Below, in pieces: positions 1 to 10,537 of a stretch of DNA of 64,000 bases (positions are counted from its first letter, which is position 1; each line of letters begins with the position of its first letter). The notes beneath the pieces were generated by a model, which was given only the letters and a program-made list of their open reading frames with translations, was not told where the DNA came from and searched no databases. The DNA is from Prosopocoilus inquinatus (lineage: Eukaryota; Arthropoda; Insecta; Coleoptera; Lucanidae): the NCBI GenBank assembly GCA_036172665.1, contig CM069872.1:52624101-52688100 (forward strand), written 5' to 3'. A program made the position numbers and the translations under genes.

Positions 1-65
1 GTTAATGAAGGTAAGAAGAAAATGAAAATTATGTGACACGAAGAAAAAGATAAGTTTTTAATTAA

Positions 66-425
66 AAAAATAAATAAAATAAAGTCAAATCGAATGAAGG
101 TAACGTAAAATAAAATAAACTTAAATCGAGTTAAAGAAAAAGAAAAGAAAAACAAAAGACGATCAGTTATTGATGATTTAAAAAAATAAAAAATCGTGTC
201 AAATAAATCAAACCAAAGAAAAAACAAACAGCGCGATCATTTTTGTTTTTTTCTTTGGTTTGATTTCTTTGACACGATTTTTTAAAATTTTTTTAATTAT
301 AAATAATTGATCGTCTTTTGTTTTTTTTTCTTCTTCTTCTTTAACTCGACTTAAGTTCGTTTTATTTTACATAAATTCTTTTATTCGTTTTGCCTTCATT
401 TAATTTTATTTCTAATTTTTTAACT
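66..425. repeat. Large AT-rich inverted repeat (foldback)
   Basis: The left arm (about 66-228) and right arm (about 245-425) are imperfect reverse complements. Shared blocks include the paired AAACCAAAG/CTTTGGTTT, CGTGTCAAA/TTTGACACG, AAAGACGATCA/TGATCGTCTTT and a distal AATCGAATGAAGG-like block. The spacer is under 20 bp. Such an arrangement folds into a cruciform or hairpin; whether it is a mobile foldback element or an inverted duplication of the local satellite cannot be told. No coding potential is seen. Confidence 0.65.
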
Positions 426-642
426 TATCTAACTTTGGTCGTGATAAAATTCGTCGGTTTTTATGTGTTTTGTTGAGAGATGATTAAAAAATACAAAACA
501 AGCAAATGAAATCGATTAATTGAAAACAAAAGAGACAAAGGTCGATTAATTAATTACGTTGAAAATTTAATCAAATCGAAAGTCAAATCGGGAATAAAAA
601 AATAAATGATGATGACGAACTGTAAATAAGTCATGAATAGAC

Positions 643-756
643 AAAACAGCGACATCCTACGATCGCTTTTTGACCTGATGAAGCCCCAAACAGGGCTGAA
701 ACAGCTGTACAGAGACTGCTCGAGGTTTTCACTGCAATCAAAAACGATTTGCAACA
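643..756 (+). ncRNA. Hammerhead-ribozyme element, copy A (5' stem deleted)
   Basis: A type I hammerhead core is visible: CTGATGA at 675-681, stem II AGCCC (682-686) with GGGCT (693-697) closing a CAAACA loop, then GAAA at 698-701, a three-pair stem III, and a GUA cleavage triplet at 707-709. The stem I 3' strand (CAGAGACTGCTCGAG) is present from 710. The matching 5' strand is missing: CTGATGA directly follows the shared leader that starts AAAACAGCGACATCC and ends CTTTTTGAC. The copy should therefore be inactive by itself. It ends with the family's shared tail GCAATCAAAAACGATTTGC. Confidence 0.7.
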
Positions 757-779
757 AAAATTTTTTATAAATAAGTCGA

Positions 780-1340
780 GTTGATTTTTTAAAAATTGAC
801 GATTTTTTTTTTCATAACCCGAAAATTAATCTGCGAACATTAAAAAGAAAATGGAGGATCAATTAATAACTTGAAAAAACAAAATCAAATCAAATCCAAT
901 CAAATCAAACATATATATAAAAAAAAACAAAAATGGCGGTAAATTGACGGGATTTAAGCGTAAAATAAAGTTAGATCGAGTAAACGAAAACAAAAAACAA
1001 AAGACGATCAAGTAATCATTAAAAAAAAAAACAAAAGACGATCATGTAACTAACAATTTAAAAAAAAAAACAAAATCAAATCGAATATAAGAGAAAACAA
1101 AAAAATTATTATATTAAAAATTGAAATAATTAAAGTCAAATACGGAATTAAAAAAATAAGGCGATCGGTGGTGAAGATAAATCAGATTGCATCACATCAA
1201 AAGCTTTGAAGAATTTTTGAAATAAAAATTTGAACAAAAAAGATAATTCAATACTTTTATTTATTTATTCTTCGTACATTTTTCGTACATCTTACAGCTT
1301 TTCCACATTCGATCATTGCATAATTCTGCGTAATTTGTTA
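780..1340. other. AT-rich non-coding stretch
   Basis: A- and T-rich simple sequence with two copies of the dispersed motif AACAAAAGACGATC (near 1001 and 1033). No gene, RNA or transposon end is recognised. Confidence 0.5.
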
Positions 1341-1475
1341 TTCGATACTTTATTCAATTGAATCGGTCCACCCACCGATATATCGGAAGGCGAAGAAGTA
1401 TCGAAATAATAAAAAAATATCGAGTATCGGAACTGAAAATATCGATTTTGAAAAAAAAAAAATATATCGGTGCGA
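1341..1475. promoter_or_regulatory. Cluster of CGATA/TATCG boxes
   Basis: At least seven CGATA or TATCG elements fall within about 135 bp, including the palindrome CGATATATCG near 1375 and an ATATCGAT near 1438. In Drosophila such clusters bind BEAF-32 or DREF-type proteins at boundaries and housekeeping promoters. Here the role is inference only. A possible spliced small ORF lies 370 bp downstream. Confidence 0.35.
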
Positions 1476-1838
1476 ATCGCCTGAACTCACTGTTTGTATA
1501 CATAGGAGATAAAACAAGTGGGTCGCCTCCGGATGAACGAAGTAAATTGTGTGTAAAATAAGAAACTGCATCGGAGTCGGGAAAGTATGATTTTGTTGAG
1601 GCGGACAATTTTGATTGCTCAGCTGTTTACTGCGGAGCTTTCTATTTCATTATTTCCTTCATCGTCTTCGGCGCGTTTGTTTTTAAATCGCGCGGAAATT
1701 AACTGCTTTATTACCGAAACACTTTCGTAAAACGGAAGTCGAAAAATTCGTCCAATGGTAATTGATTGGTACGACTTCCTACGTCGCTTTTCTTAATTTA
1801 TACCATACGATTTTTTAAATTTTAGATAAAGGTTGGCC

Positions 1839-1967
1839 ATGAAAAGTAAAGCACTTTTAAATTTAGTCGCAGAGGATGATAGTATGGACAGAAAAAGAGG
1901 AAATGGCAAACCTACAATCAGAACTAAAGAAGTTATTCAAAATTCAAAAGCAGAAAATACTAAGTAA
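1839..1967 (+). CDS. Possible 42-codon micro-ORF, unrecognised
   Basis: An ATG at 1839 opens 42 codons rich in Lys, Asn and Glu, beginning MKSKALLNLVAEDDS and ending KAENTK. It lies 13 bp after a plausible splice acceptor (pyrimidine-poor TTTAAATTTTAG, AG at 1824-1825). A possible donor GTAATTG near 1757 would give a 69-bp intron. A CGATA cluster sits upstream. No family is recognised, and in AT-rich DNA an ORF of this size can occur by chance. A GTAAAT inside the last codons could also be a donor, which would make this one exon of a longer gene. Confidence 0.2.
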   Translation: MKSKALLNLVAEDDSMDRKRGNGKPTIRTKEVIQNSKAENTK

Positions 1968-1969
1968 AT

Positions 1970-2975
1970 TTAAAAAAAGCAGGTAAAATAATTTCACGTA
2001 AAAATGGAACCACGTACGGAAACGAAGGAGTAAAACTGTGAAATAAAAATATGACTATGAAATTAAAAGGCAAATACAAAATAAAGATATATAAAAAAAG
2101 AAAAAATTGGCAATTAATAGATAATCAAAATAAAATAACCGTCAGATCTAATAAAACAAAAACAAAAGACGATCGTGGATGAAGATAAGATAAAAATAAA
2201 AATATGTAAAACTAAGAAAAGGTAAAGTCGTTATAAATATTGACAACCAAAAATGCAATCTGTAAATATTAAATGTTAAAATGAAATAAACTCAAATTGA
2301 GTAAATGAAAAAAAGAACAACAACAAAAGTCAATTAATTAATAATTAAAAAATGAAAAATCGTATGAAATAAACGAAAGAAAAAACAAAAAATAAAAGAT
2401 GATGGACGAAAATAAAAATTATATTAAAAAGTTTAATCGTTAAATGCTAAAAAATATATATTTAAAAAAATCTAATTGCATGAAAGAGAAAACAATAGTG
2501 GCCATCGGTGGAAGGGATTAATGTAATGTAAAATAAACTCAATTCGAGTAAATAAAACAAGAAACAAAAACAAGAGACGATCAATTAATAATCAATAAGT
2601 GAAGACAAATCGTAGAAAAAAGAAAACAAAAATGTCGGTCGATTGAAGGGACATTTTAATCCCTTCCGTAAATATAAATCGAATAAGTTTAAAAAAACAC
2701 AAAAACCAAAGACGAACAATCGATAATCAATAAATGAAATAAAATCGCATATAATAGAAAAGGAAACAAAAACGGCGATCGATCGATGAGATTAAAATAT
2801 AAAATAAATTCAAATCGTTCAAATCATTTAAAAGAAGAACAAGAACAGGAGACTATCAATTGATAAATAATTAAAATATAAAATCGTAACGAATTAAAGA
2901 TAAAGTGACAGTTAAAAAATAAAAAAATTAAAAATTAAATTAAATCGAATAAAAGGAAAAAAGGTGGATTAATTA
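1970..2975. other. AT-rich degenerate repeat tract
   Basis: The tract is a loose succession of A-rich segments reusing the words AATAAACTCAAATCGAGTAAA, ACAAAAGACGATC and GGCGATCGATC. It looks like decayed copies of one AT-rich satellite-like family that also fills 33.5-36.1 kb. No coding region is seen. Confidence 0.4.
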
Positions 2976-2980
2976 ATTAT

Positions 2981-3270
2981 ACAGCGTGGAAAATATGTGA
3001 CGGATAATTTCGGTATTTTCAAGACGATTAATTTTTTAAAAAAAGCGCTCGGACCTGTCAATTTTGTTTAATTGGGAGGGTACTATTTAAAAAAAAAAAA
3101 AAATTAACGCTCCCAGCTTTTTGCAAACACCCTGTAGTATTACAAATAATTTCTGGAAAGACGAAATTGACGTGTCCGAACGTCTTTTGAAAAAATTAAT
3201 CGTCTTGGAAATGTCGGATTTAATCGCCTTGGAAATGTCGGATTTAATCGCCACTTAGTTTTCACGCTGT
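2981..3270. mobile_element. Foldback MITE with ACAGCGTG termini
   Basis: The outer ends are inverted: ACAGCGTGGAAAATATGTG on the left and the reverse complement of CTTAGTTTTCACGCTGT on the right. A second inverted pair (about 3014-3065 against 3166-3215) shares TTCAAGACG, AATTAATTTTTT and CGGAC-type words. The centre holds a poly-A tract, and GGAAATGTCGGATTTAATCG is duplicated in tandem near the right end. No target duplication is clear, so the superfamily is not assigned. Confidence 0.5.
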
Positions 3271-3555
3271 GTCAAAAATTGATTTAAATAAAATCAAACA
3301 AGGAGTTAAAAAAGTAAAATAAAAGACGATCGGTGATGAAGATAAGACGAAAGAGCGAATATTCCGTAACACTTATATTATGTCAAATCGAATCAAGAGC
3401 ACGAAATAAAAAAAAACGAATGATTCGAATGTAAAATAAAGAAGTCAAACTGAATCGAGTAAAGACAAAATACGAACGGTTTATAACTAAAAAAAAAATA
3501 TGAAATAAAGTCAAATAGAATCAGTATATCCAAATATACTGTTTTAAGAATACAT

Positions 3556-3849
3556 AGGGCCCTATTCTGTATCAAAACCGTTAAATTTAAAGGGCTGTTA
3601 AATTTTGTTGCTACGGTAACAACCAATCATAGAAGTGTATTTTCAATTTTAAAGGACCTTTAAATTTTAACAGCCTGTTAATAAGTTACAGAATACGTCC
3701 CTAAGGGCCCTATTCTGTATCAAAATCGTTAAATTTAAAGGACTGTTAAATTTTGTTGCTACAATTACAACCAAACATAGAACTGTATTTTAGAGTTTAA
3801 AGGGCCTCTAAATTTTAACAGCCTGTTAAAAAGTTGCAGAATACGCCCT
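3556..3849. mobile_element. Two tandem 147-bp MITE copies (AGGGCCCTATTCTG)
   Basis: Two near-identical units (3556-3702 and 3704-3849) each begin AGGGCCCTATTCTGTATCAA and end with its approximate inverse (CAGAATACGTCCCT or CAGAATACGCCCT). Inside, TTAAATTTAAAGG faces CCTTTAAATTTTAA, so each unit is a hairpin. The pair differs by scattered substitutions, so the duplication is not very recent. The transposon superfamily is not identified. Confidence 0.65.
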
Positions 3850-4324
3850 TAATACTCCTATAATTTAAAAGGGAATCCGCCAATATTAACCAACTTATAA
3901 GGTCGTGGAATTATAATATCGAGGAGCATTTTAAAAAGTTAAACTAAATATAAACTGCAGTGTCCGTGTACTTGAAAGTAGAATGCGATTATTTACAGTC
4001 CAAGAAGAGGCAAAAAAATTATTGAAGACCTTAAAATCTACTCCTCATACAACAGATGTTATTCTAGGAATAAGAGCCTGTTTCTCTAAAAGTACGATTT
4101 GTTAAAGGAGTATTAAGGATAACATCTATTACATGTATTGCTTGTTTATACGTAAGATTGTTTTTTTTTTCTTTTTGATTAAATAAAGCTCTACGTTCGT
4201 CTTATACAGATGCCCAAGTATTTTCGTATTTATATGATTTCAAGCAGATATTCGATAATCTTCATTCTGGCTAAACTGTCGTGGGTTAAAATATTGAAAG
4301 ATTCGTGTATAGCAGCAGATGACG

Positions 4325-4417
4325 CGGGGATCCTGAAAGGGGAATCGCGGCGATCCTGAAAGGGGAATCGCGTCGATCCTGAAAGGGGAATCGCGGGGAT
4401 CCTGAAAGGGGAATCCA
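4325..4417. repeat. 23-bp GC-rich minisatellite, four copies
   Basis: GATCCTGAAAGGGGAATCGC repeats every 23 bp starting near 4329, 4352, 4375 and 4398, with small differences at the junctions (GCG, GTC, GGG). It is strikingly GC-rich compared with its surroundings. Confidence 0.85.
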
Positions 4418-4579
4418 CCGGCGCGAGGCCCCGTGCGGTTGCCCGGTTCACCCGCCCCTAAGACCGCCACTGAATGTGGTATATGAAGATAAATAAACAA
4501 GCAAAAAATAAAAATAAAGTGTAAGTTAGGCAACCAGTCATACACGGCAGACATAACCTAAGGGCGGGTTGCATAAAAC

Positions 4580-5342
4580 CCGGCAGAAAGTTGGCTATAT
4601 ATGGGAAAATTCTTTATTATTGATTTCTCAGAAAAAGTTATTCTTTATAAAAGCTCCTGCATCTTTCCAACCTTAAGATGGACATGTCAAAGTTTGAATA
4701 CCTCCTGTCACATACCGAAAAAATCAAAATATTTGAAATCGACATAAGAGTAAAGTACCTTTATTTTCCACGCTACGCGGAAATTTTATTTGGAAAAGTT
4801 ACTCGGAATTATTACGAGATCTTAAATATGAAGTCACGGCTGTCTACGATGAAAAAAAGAATTTCACGTATTTTTCATTTTTTTTTTTTTTTTTCGTACC
4901 AACGTGTGTGTGGCGGAACTTTGAATGTATATAGCTCGACCTTTCCTCAAGTGTGACATGAACATATCTGAAATTTGTCTTTTGCTCAACGATCAACTGG
5001 AAATTATGAATAATAACATTGATACCTTAAAAAATACAATTTTTTGTAGCCAAATTATTGTTTTTGTTTTCATCGCAGGTGGCCACGATTTCATATTTGA
5101 GATTTCATAATAATTCTGAGTAACTTTTTCAAATAGAATTTCCGCGTAGCGTGAAAAATAAAGGTACTTTACTCTTACATCGATTTCAAATATTTTGGTT
5201 TCCCCGGTATATGACAGGAGGTATTCGAACTTTGACAGGTACATCTTGAGTTTGGGAAGATGCGGGAGTTTTCGTAAAGAATAATTTTTTCTGAGAAATC
5301 AATAATAAAGAATTTTCTCATATGTAGCCAACTTTCTGCCGG
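4580..5342. mobile_element. 763-bp foldback element with about 270-bp arms
   Basis: The left arm (4580-4852) and right arm (5072-5342) are inverted copies, with termini CCGGCAGAAAGTTGGCTA on one side and its reverse complement on the other. Each arm carries an open frame read inward from its own end; the two frames give related peptides (SKFEYLLSHTEKIKIFEIDI against SKFEYLLSYTGETKIFEIDV). The spacer of about 220 bp has no recognised content. No target duplication is evident at the visible ends. Confidence 0.7.
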
Positions 5343-5504
5343 TCACTGTATGTAATATGTACCGTACCTCATAGTCATCAGTCTGTTATTAAAGGTTTAT
5401 GTTACGGAAGTAACGTGCCCGGATTCTATTGAGCCCTATAGTTAAAGAGTTGGTGGCGATTTTACGTTCTACCCCATCTTGCACACTGCGGTAGGATGAT
5501 CGAA

Positions 5505-5575
5505 ACACAAATTCATTTCAAATTTGGCGCCGACAAGTTGCAGTTCGAAAACTTACACACAGATGGCGCGCCGTC
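5505..5575. repeat. Dispersed module ending in AGATGGCGCG
   Basis: CATTTCAAATTTGGC, AGTTCGA and AGATGGCGCG occur here in the same order and spacing as at about 46545-46616. The shared block of about 75 bp marks both as copies of one dispersed repeat. Confidence 0.5.
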
Positions 5576-5599
5576 TCGATTGGAGCGCATCAAAACTGT

Positions 5600-7780
5600 A
5601 AATTTAATAATCCGATGTTAAACACTAATTTAATCATTTTTCTTGACTTTATGACGGTTTGATTTTTTATTTACAATTTTATTTCCACCTCCATCCAAGC
5701 GAAATTCCACCCTTCTTGTGGTAAAGAAATTCGTAGAGAATTTGTGGTGGACTCAGCAGCAAGCAACACTGCTTAGTGCTTGCTTTATACAAATTACATC
5801 AGAATTAAGAAACGCGAATTAACGAGTTGACCGAACATTACAAACAGATTTAAGCCTAAGTTAAATTAGATGAATACGAGAATACGGCGTTGTAAGTGCA
5901 AATGGTATAAGAAACGAAAAGGGCCGTCGCGTCATGAGTATTATAAAAAGCGTAATCGGAATAAAGAACGCACTTACCCCAACTGAAAGAAACTCGATTC
6001 GGACATGATAATAACAACACTTAAGACACATCTTGAATTAAAACATTTCTGAATCATTAATGCTTGATTGAAGAAGACGCTAAGGCATCTTCGACATGGC
6101 GGGCGGCGACAATTGAAAAGTGAAAAATGACGTAACAGGTGCCGGTTACGTAGGGAGTGATAGGTCGCGTTCAGAAAGCAGGTAAAGGGAGGCAATTAAA
6201 TTAATCAATCTCGATTGATTGAGAACTCTCTTTATTATTATAATAATGTAATATAATCGTTCGAATAAATAAAACGTTTTGTTATTATGATTTTTAAAGA
6301 AGCATTTTAGAATTTCTTTCCGTCTTTAAAATCCGTAACATAAACAAATCTTCCCGGTTACGTCGACTTTCGTGTTATGACTCAATCATTATTTTAATTT
6401 TTTTTTTTTAATTTAAAGCAGCGTTAATATTTGTCTAAGGTTTATAAAAAAAGACACGTTTTTCTTGAAGTACTTCAACGACAAAACGTCGTTTTGAATG
6501 AATCGTTCCAAGAAACCGTTGCTCACGTAATTACGAGTATCATAATTAGTTAATGAGTTCCACCTCGAGGTGCTGTTAAGTGCTGGTCTTTAATATACGG
6601 ATTGTTTCGTCGTAGTTTGAAACGCGGTTCACGGTTTCGGCTTAAAATCAAACGCGCCGTATGCTGAAATGAATTTCAAATCATTTTCAATTTTCTAATG
6701 CAACGATAAAAGAAAATGAAGTGAAAATTGAAGTTGGGTTAGGTAAAAACAAAGAAACAAATAAAAAAAGGCTGTTCTTATTCTTGTGAAAAAAAATTCT
6801 TATAAATGTACTTAAAGCATTTGAAGAGTTTCATAAAGCGCGACAAATTCGTGATCCAAACGTATTTTGATTCAAAAACAGACATACTTTTCTTTGAATA
6901 TCTCCATTTTAAAAATTTGTTTGGACTGAATTATGGTTATTTACAAATGAACTGTCAATCAAAAATTCGAAAAGTCGGATGTTTCGTTGCAACAACTACG
7001 AAAATCAGGTCCGAACTATTCGAAACACGATTCAAACTTTTAGGCGAAAGAAACCACCTATTAGAGTGCTCTAATTGCCTGGTCCAGTGTTGCCAACTGT
7101 ATGATTATAATCATATTGGCGGGATTATTATTTGGCAGTCGCAGTCGCGGTACGAAATGCGACGTATTTTTAATAAACACGAACACAGACGAAAGTAAAA
7201 AAAGAAAAAGACATTTGACGATCGAGTAACTCGTTTTATTTACCTCATTTTTTTAGTAGAAACAAACGACGATCGTTAAAGAAAAACTCAAAAAGACAGG
7301 TTAATGGTAAACGGTCGGAACGTGATGGTAATTCGAAATTCACAAGAAAAAGAAGAAATACCAAAACATGGAATTTGATTTGACTTCATTTAATTTTCGA
7401 TGAAATACAACAAACAAATACAAAGAGAAGAAAAAAAAACAATTGAAGAACGGAGACCCAATCAAACCAAGAGAAGAAGAAAAAATCGCATCGCCTGGAA
7501 AGTGAGACAACAAAACAAATTGCGATCGTAATGTTCGGACGGCGCAGAATATTTTTAATCTAACATTAAAAAAAAAAAACAAAAATATTAAAAAAGTCAA
7601 ACAAAAACACTTGAGAATCTTAGTATCGTGGTACTTTTTTTAAAATTTTTTAATTCATTTATGCTTTTGAATATCCCTTTTGTTTGGTTTTATCAAATTT
7701 TGTTTTTTTCTTTTTTTGTATTGGTTGGTAGACGCTCTTTTTTACAGTTGTCTTTTGTTTTTTACTAGTTTTTTCTCTTT
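5600..7780. other. Unassigned intergenic DNA
   Basis: AT-rich DNA without recognisable genes. A 130-codon plus-strand frame (6806-7198) has no recognisable domain. A CAGTGTTGCCAAC block near 7084 recurs elsewhere in the window as the start of a dispersed repeat. Confidence 0.4.
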
Positions 7781-7790
7781 TAATTTTCTG

Positions 7791-7970
7791 TCAACGAAGA
7801 AAAAAACAAAAGAAAATCGATGACTAAAATGAACAAGAAACAATTGTAGAAGGAAAATCGATGACTAAAAAGAACAAAAAACAAATGAATCTCTACATTT
7901 GTTTTTTGTTCGTTGATGTTCATTTTAGTCATCGATTTTCTTTTCTTTGGTTTTTTTTCTTTCTGTTCTT
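7791..7970. repeat. Inverted repeat with GAAAATCGATGACTAAAA
   Basis: GAAAATCGATGACTAAAATG (about 7812), a second direct copy (about 7854) and the inverse CATTTTAGTCATCGATTTTC (about 7919) occur within 150 bp, forming a hairpin around AACAAATGAATCTCTACATTTG. It adjoins the T-rich array that follows. Confidence 0.7.
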
Positions 7971-8099
7971 TATGCTCTCGTGCCAGGGATTTCTCGCTTC
8001 CTTTTCTTATTAAATTGGTTCTTTTTCCATTCGATTTGATTTCTAATATTTTTTTTTGTCTGGAGATTAATTTGTTTCTTGGCATCTAAGTCGTCGATC

Positions 8100-9660
8100 G
8101 TCTTTTTTTCTGTTTTGTTTTCTGTTCTTTATGCTTTCGTACTATGGCATTTATCTTTTGTTTTTCGTTTCGAATTGACTTTTCCCATTTCATTGGCGCT
8201 GTTTTTTCGTCGATTTTTTATTTGTTTTGCGTCCGTCTCAGTCGCGATCTTCTTTTGTTTTACGCTCTGCATTCCCTCGTTCGTTTCTTTTTTTTTTCTT
8301 TTTGTTTTTCTCTTCTCAAGTGTATCATTGACTGTTTTACTTTGTTTTTATTTTCTATGATTTTTTTTTTTTTTGATACGTCCGGAATTTTCGTGTTCAC
8401 TTCTTTGCCTCGTATTTAATTTAACTTAATTAAATGTAATTGTTTCGTTCGTTTCTCTTTTGTTTCTGCATTTCTCTTTTTTCCGGGTTTCGTTCATTTG
8501 GTTTCTTTTTTATTCGTTTTGATTCTTGACGTTTCAAATCGAGGCGATTTTTTTTTATTTGTTTTTATTAATTTTTTTTTGTTTATCATCCTTCTTCGTA
8601 TATTTTTGTTTTTTATTTGTTTTTCGTCTGTACCAGTTGCGATCTTCTTTTGTTTTACGCACTGCATTCCCTCGTTCGTTCCTTTTTCTTTGTTTTTTTG
8701 TTTTTTTGTTTTTTTCTCTTCTCAATTATATCATTGATTTTTTTACTTTGCTTTTATTTTCTATGATGTTTTTAATACGTCCGGAATTTTTATGTTCACT
8801 TCTTTGCCTCGTATTTTGTTGCAGTTGTTGCGTTCGTTTCTCTTTTGTCTCTGATTTTTTTTTTGTTTGCAGGTTTTATTCATTTGGTTCCTTTTTCATT
8901 CGTTCTGTTCTGATTCTCGATAACCCAAATCGGGGCGATTTTTTTATTTGTTTTTATTAAATTTTGGTTTATCATCTTTCTTCGTAGATTTTTGTAGTTC
9001 ATCGTTTTTTTTCATTTGTTCTGCGTCCGTCTCAGTTGCGATCTTCTTTTGTTTTGCGCACTGTATTTCGTCGTTCGTTTCTTTTTTTTTGTTTTGTTTT
9101 TTCTTCTCAATTGAATCATTGAGTTGCTTTACTTCGCTTTTATTTTCTGCGAATTTTTTCTTCCTTCTTTCCCTCGTATTTTGTTGCAATTGTTTCGTTC
9201 ATTTCCCTTTTGTTTCTGATTTTTTTTTTGTTGGAGGTTTCACTCATTTGGTTTCTTTTTTATTCGTTTTGATTCTTGATATTTCAAATCGGGACGATTT
9301 TTCTTTTAATTGTTTTTGTTCATGTTTTGTTTATCTTGCTGCTTCGTAGAATTTTGTAGTTCATCGTTTTTTATTTGTTGCGATCTTCTTTTGTTTTGCG
9401 CGCTGTACTTCGTCGTTCGTTTCACTTTTTGTTTTGTCTTCTCTTCTCAATTGAATCATTGAATTTTTTTACTTTGCTTTTATTTTCTGCTACGAATTTT
9501 TAAAAAAATTTTACGTTCAGTTCTTTGCCTCGTATTTTGTTTGCATTGTTCCGTTCATTTCTCTTTTGTTTTTGATTGTTTTTGCGGGTTTGAATTGATT
9601 TTTTTTTCGTTTCTTCTGATTCTTGATATCCCAAAACGACGATTTTTTTTTCTTTGTTTG
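8100..9660. repeat. T-rich tandem array, about 395-bp period, four copies
   Basis: The word GCGATCTTCTTTTGTTTT recurs at about 8244, 8639, 9038 and 9380. Each is followed by CTGCATTCCCTCGTTCG- or CTGTACTTCGTCGTTCG-type sequence, TTTTATTTTCTGYGA, TACGTCCGGAATTTT and TTTGCCTCGTATTTTGTT. The last unit is shorter. Open frames in it are Phe-rich products of the T bias and are not genes. Confidence 0.8.
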
Positions 9661-9954
9661 TCTTTCTTCGTATGTTTTTATTCTTGATCGTATTTAAACG
9701 GTATTTTAATAGTATTTAAAATCGTATTTAAACCATTTTGAACAAAGAAAAATTACAGGAAACTGTAATTGTCTCCCAATTTTTTCTTTTGTGTCTGGTC
9801 TTTTGACTTTAGAAAAAAATGGCGTCTTTTGGTGACATTTCATCGACGAGTTGGCGACATTGTTTTCGAAAATTTCGGCAACCCCTAGCGAAGCACAAAA
9901 CCCTCGAACGCCTTAAGCCTTTAAACAAAGTGCATTTGGCCAGACTATCCGCTT

Positions 9955-9981
9955 TAATAATAATAATAATAATAATAATAA
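9955..9981. repeat. (AAT)n microsatellite
   Basis: About nine consecutive AAT units, followed by more scattered AAT runs up to 10.6 kb upstream of the phosphatase gene. Confidence 0.9.
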
Positions 9982-10088
9982 CTTATTTCTAACTTAAACT
10001 CGATGACGTTTCATACAATTAATTTAAAGTGACAAGAATAATAATAGATTTAAAAGAAAAACGTTGCTTTGCGAGGGTTGAGTTGCGA

Positions 10089-10212
10089 GTACTTTGAAAT
10101 CTTGGCGCTAAAAACGAGCTTCGTCATTGGTCAAGGGAGCTTTGCCACTGGTCAATTCTGGCCGCCAGCTACCAATGGCAAAGCTCGTTTTTAGCGCCAA
10201 GATTTAAAAGTA
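10089..10212. repeat. Hairpin around TTGGCGCTAAAAACGAGC
   Basis: TTGGCGCTAAAAACGAGCTT on the left faces AGCTCGTTTTTAGCGCCAA on the right, separated by about 65 bp that includes a second small inverted pair (CATTGGTCAAGG/CCACTGGTCAATT). It lies 300 bp upstream of the phosphatase signal-peptide exon. It may be a small MITE. Confidence 0.65.
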
Positions 10213-10473
10213 TTCCTACGAAATAAAATCAAAAACAAAAACAAAAAACCAGAGTATGATTAGGTCAAGAAATTATCTCGTTTTACTTCTGCTGTCAATA
10301 ATAATAATAATAATGGTGGTAATATTAAATTTGCAATGATTTGAAAAATAATAAACTATCTAACTAGAGCAACGTTATTTCCATTTATTTATTATACTCA
10401 TACAATTTAATGTTGTAACTTTCTCGGCTTTACTTCGAGGTTAATTATTCATTTTGTTTTTCATGTTTGTTAC

Positions 10474-10509
10474 AGATCTACGTCAGATGTAGCTAGCAAC
10501 AATGCTATT
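10474..10509 (+). other. Probable 5'UTR end of the phosphatase transcript, with acceptor and uORF
   Basis: A strong acceptor (TTTTTCATGTTTGTTACAG, AG at 10474-10475) precedes 34 bp of putative 5'UTR and the start codon at 10510. This implies at least one upstream non-coding exon. An upstream ATG at 10502 opens a 9-codon frame that overlaps the real start out of frame and ends at TGA, so it could dampen translation. Confidence 0.45.
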
Positions 10510-10537
10510 ATGGTTTTCACGGTCCGATTGATAGTAG
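10510..10537 (+). CDS. Phosphatase exon 1: split signal peptide
   Basis: ATG at 10510 (A at -3, G at +4) encodes MVFTVRLIV and ends with one base of the next codon before the donor GTAGGT. Joined to the acceptor at 11141 it gives [20 protein letters not shown], a textbook signal peptide with cleavage expected near the AAA-Q. Without this exon the large exon has no in-frame ATG near its start, which is why this start was chosen. The join is inferred from splice signals, phase and the resulting hydrophobic core. Confidence 0.7.

Noticed and set aside
6806..7198. 130-codon plus-strand frame
   Set aside because: No recognisable family, no splice or promoter context, and it overlaps a CAGTGTTGCC-type dispersed repeat end. 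Kept as unassigned DNA.
8079..9349. Several overlapping Phe/Ser-rich frames in the T-rich array
   Set aside because: They are explained by T-rich tandem repeats; different units use different frames.
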